Shown here: positions 61,181 through 64,000 of the stretch, one piece after another
Numbering within the stretch: position 1 is the stretch's first letter
Layout of the letters: each line of letters starts with the position of its first letter
Assembly (NCBI GenBank): GCA_025356055.1
Contig: JANXUU010000128.1
Span: 1 to 64,000, forward strand
Length of the DNA: 64,000 nucleotides
From: Sphingomonas sp.
GTDB taxonomy: Bacteria > Pseudomonadota > Alphaproteobacteria > Sphingomonadales > Sphingomonadaceae
Direction: 5' to 3'
Notes under the pieces: model-generated
The model's input: only the letters and a program-made list of their open reading frames with translations
What the model was told of the DNA's origin: nothing
Database searches by the model: none
Position numbers and translations under genes: made by a program

Positions 61181-62269
61181 ATCACCACCCTGTTTGACCC
61201 CATGACGCTTGGCGCGCTGATGCTGCCCAACCGCATCGTCATGGCGCCGCTGACTCGCGGCCGCGCGGATCGCGAGGGCGTGCATGGCGCGCTCGCCGTC
61301 GACTATTATCGTCAGCGCGCTTCGGCCGGGTTGATCATTTCCGAAGCGACAGGGATTTCGCGCGAGGGACTCGGCTGGCCGTTTGCGCCGGGGTTGTGGA
61401 CCGACCCTCAGGTCGAAGGATGGAAGCCGGTCGTCGCCGCGGTGCACGAAGCGGGCGGGCGGATCGTCGCGCAATTGTGGCATATGGGGCGGCTTGTTCA
61501 TCCAAGCCTTGGTGGCGGGCAGCCGGTGTCGTCGTCGGCGACGACCGCGCCGCATCATGCCCACACCTATGACGGCAACCAGCCCTATGTCGAAGCGCGA
61601 GCGGCAACGAGCGACGACATATCGCGGATCAAGCGGGATTATGTCCGGGCGGCGCGCAACGCGATGCTCGCCGGCTTCGACGGGGTGCAGATTCACGGCG
61701 CCAATGGTTATCTGATCGACCAGTTCCTGCGCGCGTCGGCCAATCATCGCGAGGATGACTATGGCGGCTCCATCGCCAACCGGATGCGGTTCGCGCTCGA
61801 GGTGATCGACGCCATTGCGGGTGAAGTGGGGATCGAACGAACAGGAATTCGCTTCTCGCCCAATTCACTTTCGCAAGGGGTGGACGATCCCGATCCGCAG
61901 GCGCTGTTCGTGGCGCTCGCCGGTGAACTGGAGACGCGCCGAGTGCCGTGGATCGAGCTTCGCGAGCCCGGGCCCGGTTCGACCTTCGGCAGCCCGTCGG
62001 CAGAACCGGTGAGTCCGGCGATGCGGCCGCTTTATTCGGGCAGGATCATCCTCAACAGTGATTATGTCGGTCGCACCGCCGAGGCGCGGATCGAGGAGGG
62101 TGTCGCGGACGCGATCGCGTTCGGCCGTCCTTACATTTCGAACCCCGACCTGGTCGAGCGTATTCGCGTCAGTGCGCCGCTGGCTCCGGCAGACCCCAAG
62201 ACCTTCTACTCGTCGGGCGGCGAGGGCTACACCGACTATCCCGAGTTCGTGGAACAGCGCGCCGCCTGA
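61181..62269 (+). CDS. Alkene reductase (Old Yellow Enzyme family); likely ATC start
   Basis: ITTLFDPMTLGALMLPNRIVMAPLTRGRAD; HGANGYLIDQFLR; AAGGAG 7 nt upstream of ATC 61181. Confidence 0.94.
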   Translation: MTTLFDPMTLGALMLPNRIVMAPLTRGRADREGVHGALAVDYYRQRASAGLIISEATGISREGLGWPFAPGLWTDPQVEGWKPVVAAVHEAGGRIVAQLWHMGRLVHPSLGGGQPVSSSATTAPHHAHTYDGNQPYVEARAATSDDISRIKRDYVRAARNAMLAGFDGVQIHGANGYLIDQFLRASANHREDDYGGSIANRMRFALEVIDAIAGEVGIERTGIRFSPNSLSQGVDDPDPQALFVALAGELETRRVPWIELREPGPGSTFGSPSAEPVSPAMRPLYSGRIILNSDYVGRTAEARIEEGVADAIAFGRPYISNPDLVERIRVSAPLAPADPKTFYSSGGEGYTDYPEFVEQRAA

Positions 62270-62299
62270 CCGGTTGATCCTGCTTATGGGAGAGATGCG

Positions 62300-62926
62300 A
62301 TGCGCAAGGCGTGGATCGGAATTGGCGCAGCGGCCGGAGCGGCGCTGCTAGGCGGAGCATTTTATTATTTTCAGGAACGGGCGACCGAGGAACCTGACTA
62401 TCGCACGTTGCGTACCGATGGCGATTTCCAGGTTCGCGAATATCCCGAGATGACCATCGCCGAGACGGTCGTCCATGGGCCGCGCCAGCAGTCGCTGGGC
62501 GAGGGGTTCCGGCGGCTGGCCGACTATATCTTTGCCAAGTCGCGGCCAGGCGAGGCGCTGGCGATGACGGTGCCGGTGATGCAGGACGCGGGCGACCCGA
62601 TGGCGAGCGATCCGCCGCTGTTCGACGACAAGATCGAGGGCGGCTGGCGAACGCGGTTCGTGATGCCCGGCGGACGATCGCAGAGTGACCTGCCCGAGCC
62701 GTCTGATGAGGTCGAATTGGTGACGCTTGCGCCGCGGCGCGTGGCTGTCGTCAGTTTTGCCGGGCGACCGGATGATCGCGATCGTGCCGAGCAAGAGGAC
62801 CGGTTGCGCGGCTGGCTGGCGCGTGAGGGGGAGCGGAGCGAGGCCGAACCCGAATATGCGTTCTACAATTCGCCAATGATCCCGGGGCCGCTTCGGCGCA
62901 ACGAGGTGTGGCTCGCGCTGGCGTAA
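62300..62926 (+). CDS. SOUL family heme-binding protein
   Basis: EEPDYRTLRTDGDFQVREYPEMTIAETVVHG; MTVPVMQ; FVMPGGRSQSDLPEP. Confidence 0.92.
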   Translation: MRKAWIGIGAAAGAALLGGAFYYFQERATEEPDYRTLRTDGDFQVREYPEMTIAETVVHGPRQQSLGEGFRRLADYIFAKSRPGEALAMTVPVMQDAGDPMASDPPLFDDKIEGGWRTRFVMPGGRSQSDLPEPSDEVELVTLAPRRVAVVSFAGRPDDRDRAEQEDRLRGWLAREGERSEAEPEYAFYNSPMIPGPLRRNEVWLALA

Positions 62927-62968
62927 TCGGGCGGGCGTGCGGGCCGGTATCGAAGAGTCTTAAGCCAT

Positions 62969-63391
62969 TCAGGCGAAACGCTCTTTCAGCCCCAGGAGGA
63001 CGAGTGCCGCCGTTGCCGCGTCACCGCCCTTGTCGCCCTGTTTGGGGTCGGCGCGGATGATCGCCTGGGCTTCGTTCTCGACCGTCAGGATGCCGTTGCC
63101 GATGGCGAGCCCGTCCATCGTCAGCGCCAGAATGCCGCGCGCGCTTTCGCCGGCCACGATCTCGAAGTGGTAGGTTTCGCCGCGAATGACGACGCCAAGC
63201 GCGACGAATGCGTCGAAGCGGTCATTCTCCGACGCGATGGCGAGCGTTCCGGGAAGTTCCAGCGCGCCCGGGACGGTGAGGGTCTCATGGCTATGGCCCG
63301 CAGCCTCAATCGTCGCGCGCGCGCCGGTGAGGAGCATGTCGTTCAGGTGGGCGTAAAAGCGCGCTTCGGCGATCAGGAAATGGGCCATCAA
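62969..63391 (-). CDS. ribH: 6,7-dimethyl-8-ribityllumazine synthase
   Basis: [65 protein letters not shown]. Confidence 0.95.
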   Translation of the reverse strand: MMAHFLIAEARFYAHLNDMLLTGARATIEAAGHSHETLTVPGALELPGTLAIASENDRFDAFVALGVVIRGETYHFEIVAGESARGILALTMDGLAIGNGILTVENEAQAIIRADPKQGDKGGDAATAALVLLGLKERFA

Positions 63392-64000
63392 CCGTCTTTC
63401 GAGGTGATCGAGCGTTCCTCGACAATCGCGAGACCGTAGCCCGACAAGCCGACGGGGGCGTGGCGGGTGTTGGTCAGCAGGATCATGTCGTGGATGCCGA
63501 GCGCGGCGAGGATCTGTGCGCCGATGCCGTAGCTGCGCATCTCGTCGCCATCGCCCGCGCCCTTGCCCGCACGCTGGTCGATCGCACGCGCGAGGCGACC
63601 GGGAGCGGCGGCGTGGAGGGTGACGAGGACGCCGCGGCCCTCCTCCTCGATCATCCGCATCGCGCCCTGCAAAAGCCCGCTGCGCTCACCCGCTTCGGCG
63701 AAGAGGTCGGCAAACAGGTCGATCGCGTGCATCCGCACGAGCGTCGGGGCCGAGGTGTCGAGCGCGCCGTGGACGAGCGCGATCTGCTCGGCGCCGTCGG
63801 CCTTGTCGCGAAAGACGTTCACCGTCCACGCGGCACCGCGCGCACTGGTAAAGTGCGTCTCGGCGACGCGTTCGACCATGTGGTCCTTCTTCAGGCGGTA
63901 AGCGATGAGGTCGCGGATGGTGCCGATCTTGAGGCCGTGGGTGGCGGCAAACTCCATCAGATCGTCGAGCCGCGCCATCGTGCCGTCTTCGCGCATGATT
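63388..64000 (-). CDS. ribBA: GTP cyclohydrolase II domain of ribBA (N-terminus beyond window edge)
   Basis: [34 protein letters not shown] is the RibB-RibA junction; gene continues past 64000. Confidence 0.9.
   Translation of the reverse strand, partial: IMREDGTMARLDDLMEFAATHGLKIGTIRDLIAYRLKKDHMVERVAETHFTSARGAAWTVNVFRDKADGAEQIALVHGALDTSAPTLVRMHAIDLFADLFAEAGERSGLLQGAMRMIEEEGRGVLVTLHAAAPGRLARAIDQRAGKGAGDGDEMRSYGIGAQILAALGIHDMILLTNTRHAPVGLSGYGLAIVEERSITSKDG

Overview
This 64 kb window is high-GC chromosomal DNA that looks like an alphaproteobacterium of the Sphingomonadaceae type. It is dense with housekeeping genes: prmC-prfA-hisS, ppa, ispG, dnaN, recF, gyrB, rpoN-lptB-lptA-lptC, rnd-like, rpmG, divK, ssb, feoAB, coq9 and ribH-ribBA. 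The accessory content is modest: two TonB-dependent receptors, several hydrolases and transporters, an SPFH/RHH/hydrolase operon, and a MazEF-like pair between dnaN and recF. The left edge carries what reads as a minus-strand rRNA operon promoter plus boxA leader, with the 16S gene itself off the window. I found no CRISPR array, prophage, transposase or tRNA. The most unusual signals are: (i) at least three, probably four, genes whose conserved N-termini can only be reached from near-cognate start codons (ATT for a DEAD-box helicase, ATC for an Old Yellow Enzyme, ATC for a MazF/PemK toxin, CTG or GTA for an MFS transporter), two of them with well-placed Shine-Dalgarno sequences; (ii) seven convergent gene pairs that share their stop codons in exactly 4 nt (CTAG/CTAA/TTAG); (iii) several perfect palindromes at promoters or leaders, including a 13-bp-arm hairpin between dnaN and the antitoxin, a 22-bp TetR-type operator and an SPFH-operon palindrome. 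All calls come from reading the sequence and ORF translations; no database search was run.
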